A stretch of DNA of 32,365 nt from the NCBI GenBank assembly GCA_937923375.1, contig CALAJG010000278.1, positions 1 to 32,365 of the forward strand, written 5' to 3'. Below, one piece after another: positions 1-7,437 of the stretch. Each line of letters starts with the position of its first letter. The stretch's first letter is position 1. Below the pieces are notes generated by a model. It ran no database searches, was not told the origin of the DNA, and saw nothing but the letters and a program-made list of their open reading frames with translations. Both the position numbers and the translations under genes were made by a program. This DNA comes from an uncultured Leucothrix sp. (GTDB taxonomy: Bacteria > Pseudomonadota > Gammaproteobacteria > Thiotrichales > Thiotrichaceae).

Positions 1-606
1 GGTACTCCCCCAAATGCGGACAAAAACTGGATTGAGTCAAAATCGCCTGAGCAGCCAAGTACGACCCATTTCAGCATAGTTGACAAAGAGGGCAATGGCT
101 TTTCAATGACGTCCAGTATTGAAATGGCGTTTGGCTCAACGGTAATGGTGCGCGGTTTTCTCCTTAATAATCAATTAACCGATTTCTCATTCAGCGAAGA
201 GAGAGATGGCGAACTCATTGCGAACCGCGTACAGCCAGGAAAACGCCCGCGCAGCTCAATGTCACCCTTCATGGTGTTTGATAAGGATGACAATTTGACC
301 ATGGTGATCGGCTCCCCGGGCGGTAGCCGGATTATCAACTATGTAGCCAAAACTATGCTCGGTGTGATGGAGTGGGATATGGATATCCAACAAGCCATTA
401 GTATGCCGCACTTCGTGAATCGTAATGGCGCAACTGATCTTGAAAAAGGCACAGAAATAGCCGGAATCAAGGGAGATCTTGAAGCATTGGGCCATAAGGT
501 AAATGTGCGGGACCTTAACTCTGGTCTTCATGGCATCACGATCAGTGCCGATGGTTTAGAGGGCGGCGCTGACCCACGAAGAGTTGGACGTGCCTTAGGA
601 AAGTAA
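1..606 (+). CDS. ggt: Gamma-glutamyltranspeptidase, C-terminal part (5' end outside window)
   Basis: Partial gene, open from the first base. The family makes a precursor that cleaves itself at a threonine, giving a small subunit whose new N-terminal Thr attacks gamma-glutamyl bonds, for example in glutathione, usually in the periplasm. The TTHFS motif that places this threonine is at bases 61-75, so the window holds about 20 residues of the large subunit and the whole small subunit (about 180 residues). The oxyanion/substrate loop GSPGGSR is at about 310-330, and LLNNQLTDFS at about 160-190 is also typical. The gene ends with TAA and is followed by hairpins. It is on the same strand as the ABC-amidase operon further right but separated from it by leftward genes. 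The family call is firm; the true substrate could be glutathione or another gamma-glutamyl compound. Confidence 0.93.
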   Translation, partial: GTPPNADKNWIESKSPEQPSTTHFSIVDKEGNGFSMTSSIEMAFGSTVMVRGFLLNNQLTDFSFSEERDGELIANRVQPGKRPRSSMSPFMVFDKDDNLTMVIGSPGGSRIINYVAKTMLGVMEWDMDIQQAISMPHFVNRNGATDLEKGTEIAGIKGDLEALGHKVNVRDLNSGLHGITISADGLEGGADPRRVGRALGK

Positions 607-620
607 CGCTAAGTAAAACT

Positions 621-658
621 CCGGCAACCATGCTTTAAGCTAGGGGCATGGTTGCCGG
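621..658 (+). terminator. Perfect 13-bp stem-loop after ggt
   Basis: Arms CCGGCAACCATGC (621-633) and GCATGGTTGCCGG (646-658) pair perfectly around a 12-nt loop, 14 nt after the ggt stop codon. No T-run follows, so it is not a textbook intrinsic terminator; it may act as a Rho-assisted terminator or an mRNA 3'-end stabiliser. Confidence 0.5.
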
Positions 659-664
659 ACAAGG

Positions 665-723
665 GTTGATTTAACTAGGACTTAAATCAACTAAGGGGAG
701 TAATCAGAGTTTCCCACTGATTA
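665..723. repeat. Two further inverted repeats in the ggt / creatininase intergenic region
   Basis: GTTGATTTAA (665-674) pairs perfectly with TTAAATCAAC (682-691) around 7 nt. TAATCAG (701-707) pairs with CTGATTA (717-723) around 9 nt. With the stem at 621-658 they form three successive, unrelated stem-loops in about 100 bp between convergent genes. They may end transcription from both sides; the second and third are AT-rich and work on either strand. No gene was seen in 607-834. Confidence 0.4.
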
Positions 724-834
724 TCAGGTAAACGAACTTATTTGAAATTGGTTGACAAGAACAATCATTTTTTTAGGTAAAAGTTGATCTAATTCTTGAA
801 CCTGATGTACATCTTCATGAGGAAATATCATCCG

Positions 835-1575
835 CTAAACGTTGCGGAAAAAACTTTCACAATCCTTAACTAGAGCAAGACTTGCAGCCCGCAGAATCAA
901 TTGACCATGCTCAGGTTTGGCTAGTGCCGAATGCGACCCTACTCTGCCGTCCGGAAACTGCGCTCGATGCTTGTCTGGTGGGCCATGTTTATCTCCCGAA
1001 TGATTGCGAATATACTGAGCTGTTAACTTTTCCGGAGGCTTAATTGCGGAACCTGCCTCAATGATACGATGTGTCGCTTGAGTAATCGCAACTTCTGACG
1101 GGGTGGCGTGCATGCCCTCCCATTCTCCATAAAACTGCTGGCGTAAGCTATTCACTTCTTCAAAATCCCACCAGCTTTTGAGTCTGAACTGCGCGCTTGG
1201 AAAACGCTTAATGCACCGTTTCAGTGGATCGAGATTAGCCCCGTGACCATTCAGAAAATAGAGGTATTCAAAACCTTGCGCTGTTAGCTGCTGGATAATT
1301 TCATCCAGCATCTTTTCAAAGCATTCAACAGAGAGTGAAATGGTACCTGGAAAATGGGTGTTAAATGGTGCAGGTGTGTAAGCTAGGGTTGGAGCGACTA
1401 AAATTGAGCCTATCTCACCCGCCAAAGTGGCAATGGATTCTGCACATAAGGCGTCGGTTCCGATCAACCCCATGGGGCCATGCTGCTCTGTCGATCCGGT
1501 AGGAATAATGATGCAAGTAGATTCGTTAGTTAGATACTGCTCAACCTCCAACCATGTTGATTGATCGAGTCTCAT
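835..1575 (-). CDS. Creatininase-family amidohydrolase
   Basis: A 246-residue protein of the creatininase family (PF02633), metal-dependent hydrolases of cyclic or linear amides such as creatinine, formamidopyrimidines and the mycofactocin precursor peptide. Candidate metal ligands are Glu30, His32 and Asp41 in GSTEQHGPMGLIGTDA, and His111 in NGHGAN; the family-typical FPGT (75-78) and SEVAIT segments are present. The start chosen is the ATG at 1575 because it overlaps the upstream GST stop as ATGA, suggesting translational coupling, and gives the usual family N-terminus. An upstream in-frame start would only add residues read from inside the GST gene. The substrate cannot be told from sequence; the operon partner (GST) and nearby amidase suggest an amide-containing small molecule. 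Confidence 0.88.
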   Translation of the reverse strand: MRLDQSTWLEVEQYLTNESTCIIIPTGSTEQHGPMGLIGTDALCAESIATLAGEIGSILVAPTLAYTPAPFNTHFPGTISLSVECFEKMLDEIIQQLTAQGFEYLYFLNGHGANLDPLKRCIKRFPSAQFRLKSWWDFEEVNSLRQQFYGEWEGMHATPSEVAITQATHRIIEAGSAIKPPEKLTAQYIRNHSGDKHGPPDKHRAQFPDGRVGSHSALAKPEHGQLILRAASLALVKDCESFFRNV

Positions 1576-2237
1576 GAATCTGCCGACTGAATTGCCGAGG
1601 CTAGCCACGCATCCAGCTTTGGTTTGTAATCGGCTAACTCGCGATTTACTGCAGTAAAACCCTGAATATGCTTTTGATATTCCAAAACCCTCTGGGGCCA
1701 ATCCAAATCAAATGCCATTAATTGGCTCAGTCCTTTAATCCAGAGAAAACTAATCGCAAAACCACAGTCCCCCAAGGTCAATTGATCCTGGAATGGAGTA
1801 CCTTCTGTGCCTAGCAACAAGACAAGGTCTTTAAACCGCATAGCGAGTTTTTGCACCTGTCCAGAGACGATTTCATTATCTCGCTTATCAGGGGCAATAT
1901 GGGCAAATAAGGTTCTCAGTTCAGGCTCCAGACGAGTGTCATGAAACCGCGATAATTCTCTGGTTTTTGCTCTAGCCGCTAAACCATCTGGCAGTAATGG
2001 GCATTCCGGGTATTTTTCGTTTAAGTATTCAGCGATGGCTTCTGAGTCTGACAATAACAAGTCTTCATCAATAAGCGCTGGCAGATTACCGGATGGAACT
2101 ATAGTGGCGTATTCTTCGGATCCATAACCACCCGGCGGTGGAAACTCCTGCCAATCCAACTGTTTATGACGCAGCACAATACGAAGTTTAGCGCAGTAAA
2201 GACTAATAGGAATGGCATAGACGGTTAGTTTACTCAT
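1572..2237 (-). CDS. Glutathione S-transferase family protein
   Basis: A 221-residue protein with an N-terminal thioredoxin-like domain (about 1-77) and an all-helical C-terminal domain, the usual GST size. Ser12 and Cys15 in SLYC sit where zeta/beta-type GSTs have their catalytic SxxC. Pro53 in NLPAL is the cis-proline that contacts glutathione, and DSEAI (64-68) is the gamma-glutamyl-binding motif. These enzymes conjugate glutathione to electrophiles, isomerise substrates, or act as thiol lyases. It is the first gene of a two-gene unit with the creatininase-like gene (ATGA overlap). A terminator at 2281-2323 separates it from the solute-binding-protein gene, so it probably has its own promoter or is reached by read-through. 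The exact GST class is uncertain. Confidence 0.88.
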   Translation of the reverse strand: MSKLTVYAIPISLYCAKLRIVLRHKQLDWQEFPPPGGYGSEEYATIVPSGNLPALIDEDLLLSDSEAIAEYLNEKYPECPLLPDGLAARAKTRELSRFHDTRLEPELRTLFAHIAPDKRDNEIVSGQVQKLAMRFKDLVLLLGTEGTPFQDQLTLGDCGFAISFLWIKGLSQLMAFDLDWPQRVLEYQKHIQGFTAVNRELADYKPKLDAWLASAIQSADS

Positions 2238-2280
2238 AGTAGTTATTTCTGAGTTGCTTCAGCATGGTGATACTGCAGAT

Positions 2281-2323
2281 ACAAAAAACCACTTCACAAT
2301 AAGTATCATGAAGTGGTTGTATC
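2281..2323 (-). terminator. Rho-independent terminator of the solute-binding-protein gene
   Basis: On the minus strand, AACCACTTCA (from 2318-2309) pairs with TGAAGTGGTT (from 2296-2287) around a 12-nt loop and runs into a T6 tract at 2288-2283. It lies 25 nt after the stop of the leftward solute-binding-protein gene and about 45 nt before the GST start. Confidence 0.85.
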
Positions 2324-2342
2324 TAAAAAGATGTGGTGAATG

Positions 2343-3125
2343 TCAGTTCTGTAACTTCCACTTCTGACCAAGACCATCAAAGAAACCTTGCTCAGCCTTT
2401 AGTGAAATCCAGGTATTCACGTAGTTGATCCAAACCTGATCGGCTTGAGGCATTAACATCGCGATAGGGGTTGGCGACTTAGCTGCAGACACCGGAACTA
2501 CCATTAGCTGAGAGTACTTCTCTACTAATTTATAGGCTTCTACATTGGATGTGATATGAGCATCCGCGCGACCCGCCAACACTTCTTGGAAATCACGGGC
2601 TGGCGACTCAACAATCTGGTGTTTTGCATCAGGGAAATACTGTTTAACTTGCTTTTCCTGAGTGGTTCCCAGCGTCGCCGCCACAGTCACATCCGCTTTA
2701 TTCAGATCATCCCAATCTTTAAATTTATCGGCGTTTTTTGCCAGTGTTAATGGGACGGTGGCAAGAGAGAAATAGCTGTTGGAGTAACCCGCTGCTTTAG
2801 CCCGTGCCGGAGAAACTGAAGCAGAACCTGTAATATGATATTTTCCCGCCGTAACACCGCTTACCAATGTTTTCCAATCTGTCGGTACAAACTCAACTTC
2901 AACGCCTAAGTCTTTTGCCAGCTCAGTCATGACATCGATATCGTAGCCCGTGTAGCTATTGGTTGCGACGTCTTTCATGGTCATTGGATTCCAATCACCC
3001 GTGGTTCCAACTTTCAACTTGCCACCACTTAAAATTTCCTGCAATGCAGAAGCTGCATGTGCTTGTCCAAAAATAACAAAAGCCATTAAAGCCATGATTG
3101 ACAATAGTTTAATACGTCCTAACAT
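2343..3125 (-). CDS. Periplasmic amino-acid-type ABC transporter substrate-binding protein
   Basis: A 260-residue exported protein of the family 3 solute-binding fold (SBP_bac_3), which captures polar amino acids or related compounds for an ABC importer. A Sec signal peptide is clear: Lys6, hydrophobic 7-20, and an AHA cleavage site near residue 24. The fold is shown by GKLKVGTTGDWNPM, GYDIDVMTELAKDLGVEV and the SPARAKAAGYSNSYF hinge/ligand segment. The ATPase and permease genes are divergent and start 127 bp away, so the three form one importer despite opposite strands. A GAGGAA ribosome site lies 5 nt before ATG. The same fold includes secreted cyclohexadienyl dehydratases (PheC type), and TTGDWNPM resembles them; next to a transporter, a binding protein is more likely. 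Confidence 0.85.
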   Translation of the reverse strand: MLGRIKLLSIMALMAFVIFGQAHAASALQEILSGGKLKVGTTGDWNPMTMKDVATNSYTGYDIDVMTELAKDLGVEVEFVPTDWKTLVSGVTAGKYHITGSASVSPARAKAAGYSNSYFSLATVPLTLAKNADKFKDWDDLNKADVTVAATLGTTQEKQVKQYFPDAKHQIVESPARDFQEVLAGRADAHITSNVEAYKLVEKYSQLMVVPVSAAKSPTPIAMLMPQADQVWINYVNTWISLKAEQGFFDGLGQKWKLQN

Positions 3126-3251
3126 TAGATTTTTCCTCGGTTTGGGGTGTTCACTATGCGATAGAATTTAGCGTCTGGAATCATTGCATGAAACCTGCTA
3201 GATTGCAAAACGGGTGAGCCGTTCATCCTTTGTAAACCCTGAGGAGTTTCT
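3126..3251. promoter_or_regulatory. Divergent control region of the ABC importer genes
   Basis: This 126-bp gap lies between the divergent solute-binding-protein and ATPase genes and should hold both promoters. TTGCA at 3184-3188 and TGCAA at 3204-3208 form an inverted repeat with centres about 20 bp apart, a spacing that could suit a dimeric regulator. No confident -10/-35 pair was found. No regulator gene lies in the cluster. Confidence 0.3.
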
Positions 3252-4004
3252 ATGCCGGTTGACCCACAATCACCCCTGATCAGTATTAGGGATGTCTCGA
3301 AATTTTTCGATGATTTTCAGGCATTAAAAGATGTTGATCTTGAGGTAAAGCCTGGCGAAAAAGTGGTCGTTTGCGGGCCATCAGGTTCAGGGAAATCCAC
3401 CTTGATTCGCTGCATTAATCAGCTGGAAAAGCATGAAAAAGGCTCTATCATAGTTGATGGTATCGAGCTAACTAGCAGCAAGGCCAGTTTGAATGCGATA
3501 CGCTCTAAAGTGGGCATGGTGTTCCAGCAATTTAATTTATTCCCTCACCTCACTGTTATGGATAATTTGACGCTTGGTCCGATCCGTAGCAAAGGCTTAT
3601 CGAAGCAACAGGCGGATGACATGGCGATGAAGTATTTGGAGCGAGTGCGCATTCCAGAGCAGGCCAATAAGTATCCGCGACAGCTTTCAGGAGGACAGCA
3701 GCAGCGCGTCGCGATTGCCCGCTCGCTGTGTATGGAGCCCGAAATTATGCTGTTTGACGAGCCAACCTCTGCCCTCGACCCTGAAATGATAAATGAAGTA
3801 TTAGAGGTAATGACCGAGCTGGCTGAAAGCGGCATGACGATGATATGCGTTACCCATGAAATGGGGTTTGCGCGTAAGGTGGCCGATAAAATGGTGTTTA
3901 TGGATCATGGCGAAATTGTCGAGATGTCAGAGCCGGGAAAGTTCTTCACCGAACCCGACAGTCAGCGTTGTCAGGATTTCTTACAACAAATTCTGCACCA
4001 CTAA
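3252..4004 (+). CDS. Polar amino acid ABC transporter ATP-binding protein (GlnQ/HisP type)
   Basis: A 250-residue cytoplasmic ATPase that powers the importer. Walker A is GPSGSGKST (42-50), the Q-loop is near Gln92-Gln93, the ABC signature is LSGGQ (145-149), Walker B is IMLFDE with Glu170, and the switch His is His202. Length and motifs match the GlnQ/HisP/ArtP group. A GAGGAG site precedes the ATG by 5 nt. The permease starts 10 nt after the stop, so the two are co-translated. The substrate within the polar-amino-acid group cannot be told from the ATPase. Confidence 0.95.
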   Translation: MPVDPQSPLISIRDVSKFFDDFQALKDVDLEVKPGEKVVVCGPSGSGKSTLIRCINQLEKHEKGSIIVDGIELTSSKASLNAIRSKVGMVFQQFNLFPHLTVMDNLTLGPIRSKGLSKQQADDMAMKYLERVRIPEQANKYPRQLSGGQQQRVAIARSLCMEPEIMLFDEPTSALDPEMINEVLEVMTELAESGMTMICVTHEMGFARKVADKMVFMDHGEIVEMSEPGKFFTEPDSQRCQDFLQQILHH

Positions 4005-4014
4005 AGAGGTTACC

Positions 4015-4749
4015 ATGAAGCTATTTTTATTGATGATGACGGCTTTGCTGCTAGGCGGCTGCTCTGGGGACTGGGGCTGGTATGTTGTCAATCCGGCCAC
4101 CAAGTCAGGCATGAACAACCTGAGCTTTCTATTGTCGGGTTTGTACTACACTATCTTGTTATCGGTTACCGCCATTATCATATCAGTCGTTGTAGGACTG
4201 TTGGTTGCCTTACCCGGCTTATCCAAAAATCCGTTCCTTCGGGGCATCAATCGTGTTTATGTAGAAATCGTTCGCGCCGTGCCAATACTGGTTATGATTC
4301 TTTGGGTTTATTATGGTTTACCCCAGGTCGCCGACATCTCCATCACTGTTTTCTGGGCGGGTGTTATTGCCTTAGCCTTATCCGACAGTGCTTTTGAAGC
4401 AGAAATTTTTCGCGCCGGCATTCAATCGATCGACAAAGGCCAGTACGAAGCCTCGCATTCGATTTCGCTTTCTTACACCGACACCATGCGCTTTGTGATT
4501 TTGCCGCAGGCCATCAAACGAATTTTACCTGCACTAGGCAACCAGCTGGTTTACATGCTGAAAATGTCGTCACTGGTGTCGGTTATCGGCATGCAGGAGT
4601 TGACTCGTAAAGCCAATGAACTGGTCGTTACCGAATACCGACCGCTAGAGATTTACACCATTTTAGTGTTGGAATACCTAGTATTGATTCTGATCGTGTC
4701 TGCCGGTGTTCGCTGGCTCGAGCGCAGAATGAACGCAGACGAAAAATAA
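4015..4749 (+). CDS. Polar amino acid ABC transporter permease with lipobox-like N-terminus
   Basis: A 244-residue inner-membrane permease of the HisM/GlnP family. Hydrophobic segments fall near 45-67, 85-105, 115-130 and 215-235. The EAA loop that contacts the ATPase is the segment around SISLSYTDTMRFVILPQAIK. The start at 4015 was chosen because it lies just after the ATPase stop, has AAAGAGG upstream, and avoids a long overlap with the ATPase gene. The first 16 residues are a hydrophobic stretch ending LLGGC, a good lipobox, followed by the polar segment SGDWGW before the first permease helix. That suggests lipid modification of Cys16 or an extra N-terminal membrane anchor. Only one permease gene is present, so it probably works as a homodimer. 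Confidence 0.93.
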   Translation: MKLFLLMMTALLLGGCSGDWGWYVVNPATKSGMNNLSFLLSGLYYTILLSVTAIIISVVVGLLVALPGLSKNPFLRGINRVYVEIVRAVPILVMILWVYYGLPQVADISITVFWAGVIALALSDSAFEAEIFRAGIQSIDKGQYEASHSISLSYTDTMRFVILPQAIKRILPALGNQLVYMLKMSSLVSVIGMQELTRKANELVVTEYRPLEIYTILVLEYLVLILIVSAGVRWLERRMNADEK

Positions 4750-4763
4750 TTGAGGAGAACGCA

Positions 4764-5345
4764 ATGGCCGCTTGGATAAAAATGATTAGCGACGAGGATG
4801 CCAGTGAGGAACTGCTGGATGTTCTAAAACTGGCGCGTACGCCGCATGGTACGGTCGATAACGTGATGCGGGTGCATTCACTGCGACCAAACACCATGAA
4901 AGGTCATGTCGTTTTATACCGTGCAGCGTTGCATGATGATGCCAACACCATTCCAACCTGGTTTCAGGAAACCATTAGTTCGTATGTCTCGATCCTCAAT
5001 GAATGCCCTTACTCTCTAGCGAATCACTGGGCCAATGCGCGCCATCTGATTGGTGATGAGACTCGTGCAGATGCTATTGAAAAAGCGCTTCATGCCAAAA
5101 CACCCGCAGAGGTTTTTGAAGGCCCCGAACTCGCCCTACTTCAATACACTGAAAAATTAACACTGAGACCGGCTGAGATGAACAAGACTGATATCGATGC
5201 CTTAAAAGCTGAAGGCATTGATGATGGCGAAATCTTAGAAGCCAATCAGATCATTGGGTATTTCAATTATGTTAATCGCTGCCTCAATGGATTAGGCGTT
5301 ACTACCGACGGTGATATCGTTGGCTACTACGCTAAAACGGATTAA
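4764..5345 (+). CDS. AhpD-like (carboxymuconolactone decarboxylase family) peroxidase-related protein
   Basis: A 193-residue all-helical protein resembling the 'uncharacterised peroxidase-related enzyme' branch of the AhpD/CMD superfamily. AhpD proteins reduce peroxides using a Cys-x-x-Cys pair helped by a histidine. Here the segment is ECPYSLANH: Cys81 and His88 are kept but the second cysteine is Ser84, so ordinary CxxC disulphide chemistry is not possible unless Cys173 or a partner thiol takes part. GAGGAG lies upstream of ATG and the gene begins 14 nt after the permease, so it is in the same operon. It may protect against, or act on, a reactive product of the imported compound. Confidence 0.8.
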   Translation: MAAWIKMISDEDASEELLDVLKLARTPHGTVDNVMRVHSLRPNTMKGHVVLYRAALHDDANTIPTWFQETISSYVSILNECPYSLANHWANARHLIGDETRADAIEKALHAKTPAEVFEGPELALLQYTEKLTLRPAEMNKTDIDALKAEGIDDGEILEANQIIGYFNYVNRCLNGLGVTTDGDIVGYYAKTD

Positions 5346-5410
5346 ATAATGCCTTACGCAGAAGCCTGAATCATTTGATCCATCAGATATTCCAACTAAA
5401 AGGTATTCCC

Positions 5411-6760
5411 ATGACCTCTACTGCTAACATTCGTAAACTTGCCAACCAGCTCAATCAAAAAGAATTCAGCTGTGAACAGCTCATTACAGAACGGTTGGCA
5501 ATCGCTAAACAAAGTAGTGGGGTGTTTGTATCGATCGATGAACAAGGCGCATTGGCTAGCGCCAGAGCTATTGACCAACAGCGTGACCTAGGTAGCTTGC
5601 CGCCACTGGCTGGTGTGCCTATCACATTGAAAGATTTATATGACGTCCAAGGCCAACAAACCTTAGCTGCATCGAAGGTGCTAGTCGACAAAGCACCTAG
5701 AGCCAATGAAGATGCTGAGGTGGTTGCTCATTTACGGCAGGCAGGAATGCTGTTTATTGGACGCACCAATATGAGCGAATTTGCGTTTAGCGGCATGGGC
5801 TTAAACCCACACTACCCTGCTTTATATTCAGTTTGGGACCCTGCCAATAAACGTCTACCCGGAGGTTCTTCCTCAGGGAGTGCGGTAAGCGTCGCAATGG
5901 GTATGGTTCCCGGTACATTAGGTTCAGATACTACAGGATCCTGCCGTATACCTGCTGCTTTCAACGGCATTGTTGGCATGAAGCCCAGTCGAGGAAAGCT
6001 GCCTCTAAAGGGCGTTTATCCGTTATCTCATAGCTGCGATGCGCCCGGTCCCCTTGCCGTTGATGTCGATAGTTGCTTTCTCTTATATCAACTAATGCAA
6101 GGCAAGCAGTATGGGCAGCTTCCAGAACTGAGTTCAGCAAAACCGGAAAAACTGAGGTTGCTGATTCCTGAAGGAATTGTCATGCAAGACCTCGATCCTG
6201 AAGTTGAGAAAGCATTTAACCAAGCCGTTGAACAGTTAGAAGGTGCCGGCATTACGGTTCTGCGACAGCCAACTGATGCCATTGAAAAAAGTATTGATAT
6301 GTTTTTCAATCGTAATACGGTTATTTATGAGGCTTGGCAATTACACAAAGAGCTAATGGTAAGCCACGGTAATGAATATGATCCTTATGTATATCAACGC
6401 GTGTTGAGTGGTAAAGAGGTTACAAAAGCTGACCAAGAGGCACGATATACAGAGAAGGCAGCCATCATTGAGGAGTTTAATCAGGCGATAAAGTCGCTTG
6501 GCGTGGATGCTTTGATCTACCCAACTGTAGCCTGTATTCCACCTAAAGTTAGCGAAACGAGTGATCCTGATAATATCGGCAATGTCAATTTACGTTGTCT
6601 GCGCAATACCTCATCCGTTAACTATGTAGACGGCTGTGCGATCAGTCTCCCCTGCCATCAAACCAATGCAGCTCCAGTGGGATTGATGATAAGTAGTGTC
6701 AATGGTGATGATGAGCGCCTACTTGAGATTGCTGCTTGTATCGAAACAATCCTAACGTAG
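5411..6760 (+). CDS. Amidase-signature family hydrolase
   Basis: A 449-residue amidase-signature enzyme (same family as GatA and fatty-acid-amide hydrolase), which hydrolyses linear amides to acid and ammonia or amine. The Ser-cisSer-Lys triad is visible: Lys74 in TLKDLYD, Ser153 in GGSSSGSA, and nucleophile Ser177 in GSDTTGSCR, with the 24-residue Ser-Ser spacing of the family. The usual DTGGS is DTTGS here, a small change beside the nucleophile. The start at 5411 has AAAAGG 7 nt upstream; an in-frame ATG at 5375 has no ribosome site. It is probably the last gene of the ATPase-permease-AhpD unit. GatA is unlikely, since no gatB or gatC is nearby and the context is transport. The substrate is unknown. 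Confidence 0.9.
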   Translation: MTSTANIRKLANQLNQKEFSCEQLITERLAIAKQSSGVFVSIDEQGALASARAIDQQRDLGSLPPLAGVPITLKDLYDVQGQQTLAASKVLVDKAPRANEDAEVVAHLRQAGMLFIGRTNMSEFAFSGMGLNPHYPALYSVWDPANKRLPGGSSSGSAVSVAMGMVPGTLGSDTTGSCRIPAAFNGIVGMKPSRGKLPLKGVYPLSHSCDAPGPLAVDVDSCFLLYQLMQGKQYGQLPELSSAKPEKLRLLIPEGIVMQDLDPEVEKAFNQAVEQLEGAGITVLRQPTDAIEKSIDMFFNRNTVIYEAWQLHKELMVSHGNEYDPYVYQRVLSGKEVTKADQEARYTEKAAIIEEFNQAIKSLGVDALIYPTVACIPPKVSETSDPDNIGNVNLRCLRNTSSVNYVDGCAISLPCHQTNAAPVGLMISSVNGDDERLLEIAACIETILT

Positions 6761-6830
6761 GCGTATGCCACGCAAGATTGAATTTTTTTCTGTATAGACA
6801 CCCACTAGCGCTGATTATTTTGACCAAAAT

Positions 6831-6839
6831 TGCTACAAT
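6831..6839 (+). promoter_or_regulatory. Possible extended -10 promoter before the EF-hand gene
   Basis: TGCTACAAT gives an extended -10 element (TGn plus TACAAT). No good -35 lies at 16-18 bp; TTGACC at 6820-6825 is only 8 bp away. Downstream, 6872-6907 could encode an 11-residue leader with GGGA upstream, and its stop overlaps the left arm of a mismatched 10-bp stem (6906-6915 with 6942-6951). Transcription would reach the gene at 7021 with a leader of about 175 nt. Confidence 0.3.
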
Positions 6840-7020
6840 AGCTGTAGTTTTTTTAAGACAACAGGGAAGTAATGATTCGTTCTAAGTTAATTCGTCACTA
6901 CGCTTGAGTCGCTCGAACTCAATAAAAATCATCATTTCAACCGAACGACTCTGAAGCATTCTAGTAGTTAACGCGTTTAGAACGTCCCCTCGTCATCAAT
7001 CTATACACAGGATTATATTA

Positions 7021-7437
7021 ATGAATTCAAAGCAGTTACTCATAATCAGCAGTTTCTTCATCCCTACAACACTTAGCCTATCACTCTTTGCGGCAACCTT
7101 TACCGGCCCGACACCTGTCGATACTGATGGTGATGGCATAATTAGCTCCGAAGAAGTTCAATCCGCTTTCACCGAGTACTATGCCTCGCTAGTCACGACT
7201 TATGATGTAGATGGCGATGGCCGGCTTTCAGATACTGAAAAAGCAACGCTAAGAGCAGACCGTCAAGCCGAAACGCTGGCGGTCTATGATGCTGATGGCA
7301 ATGGCGAGCTGTCAGCAGATGAGCAACAGGCAATGCGTGAGGCGCGCCAACAAGCTCTCAGGGTCGCTTTTGACACAGACAGCGATGGCGAGCTTTCGAA
7401 TGATGAAACTACCATCAAAGATGAAGCACTACAGTGA
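7021..7437 (+). CDS. Secreted four-EF-hand protein
   Basis: A 138-residue protein with a signal peptide (Lys4, hydrophobic 6-24, likely cut near LFA-ATF) and four canonical 12-residue EF-hand loops. These are DTDGDGIISSEE (34-45), DVDGDGRLSDTE (62-73), DADGNGELSADE (90-101) and DTDSDGELSNDE (118-129). Each has Asp at 1 and 3, Asp or Asn at 5, Gly at 6 and Glu at 12, so calcium binding is expected. The loops repeat at exactly 28 residues, suggesting tandem duplication of one unit. The protein has no cysteine and no other domain, and the C-terminus stops just after the last loop. It probably acts in the periplasm or outside the cell; its partner is unknown. It has its own promoter region and is upstream of recN, with no sign of functional coupling. 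Confidence 0.88.
   Translation: MNSKQLLIISSFFIPTTLSLSLFAATFTGPTPVDTDGDGIISSEEVQSAFTEYYASLVTTYDVDGDGRLSDTEKATLRADRQAETLAVYDADGNGELSADEQQAMREARQQALRVAFDTDSDGELSNDETTIKDEALQ

Noticed and set aside
835-1701. Longer creatininase-like protein starting at 1701
   Set aside because: The added 42 residues are out-of-frame GST sequence; the ATGA overlap marks 1575 as the start.
2343-3125. Secreted cyclohexadienyl dehydratase (PheC) instead of a binding protein
   Set aside because: Some resemblance, but an ATPase and a permease are divergent neighbours, so a transport role is more likely; not excluded.
5411-6760. GatA subunit of tRNA amidotransferase
   Set aside because: No gatB or gatC nearby, context is transport and hydrolysis, and the DTTGS motif differs from the usual form.
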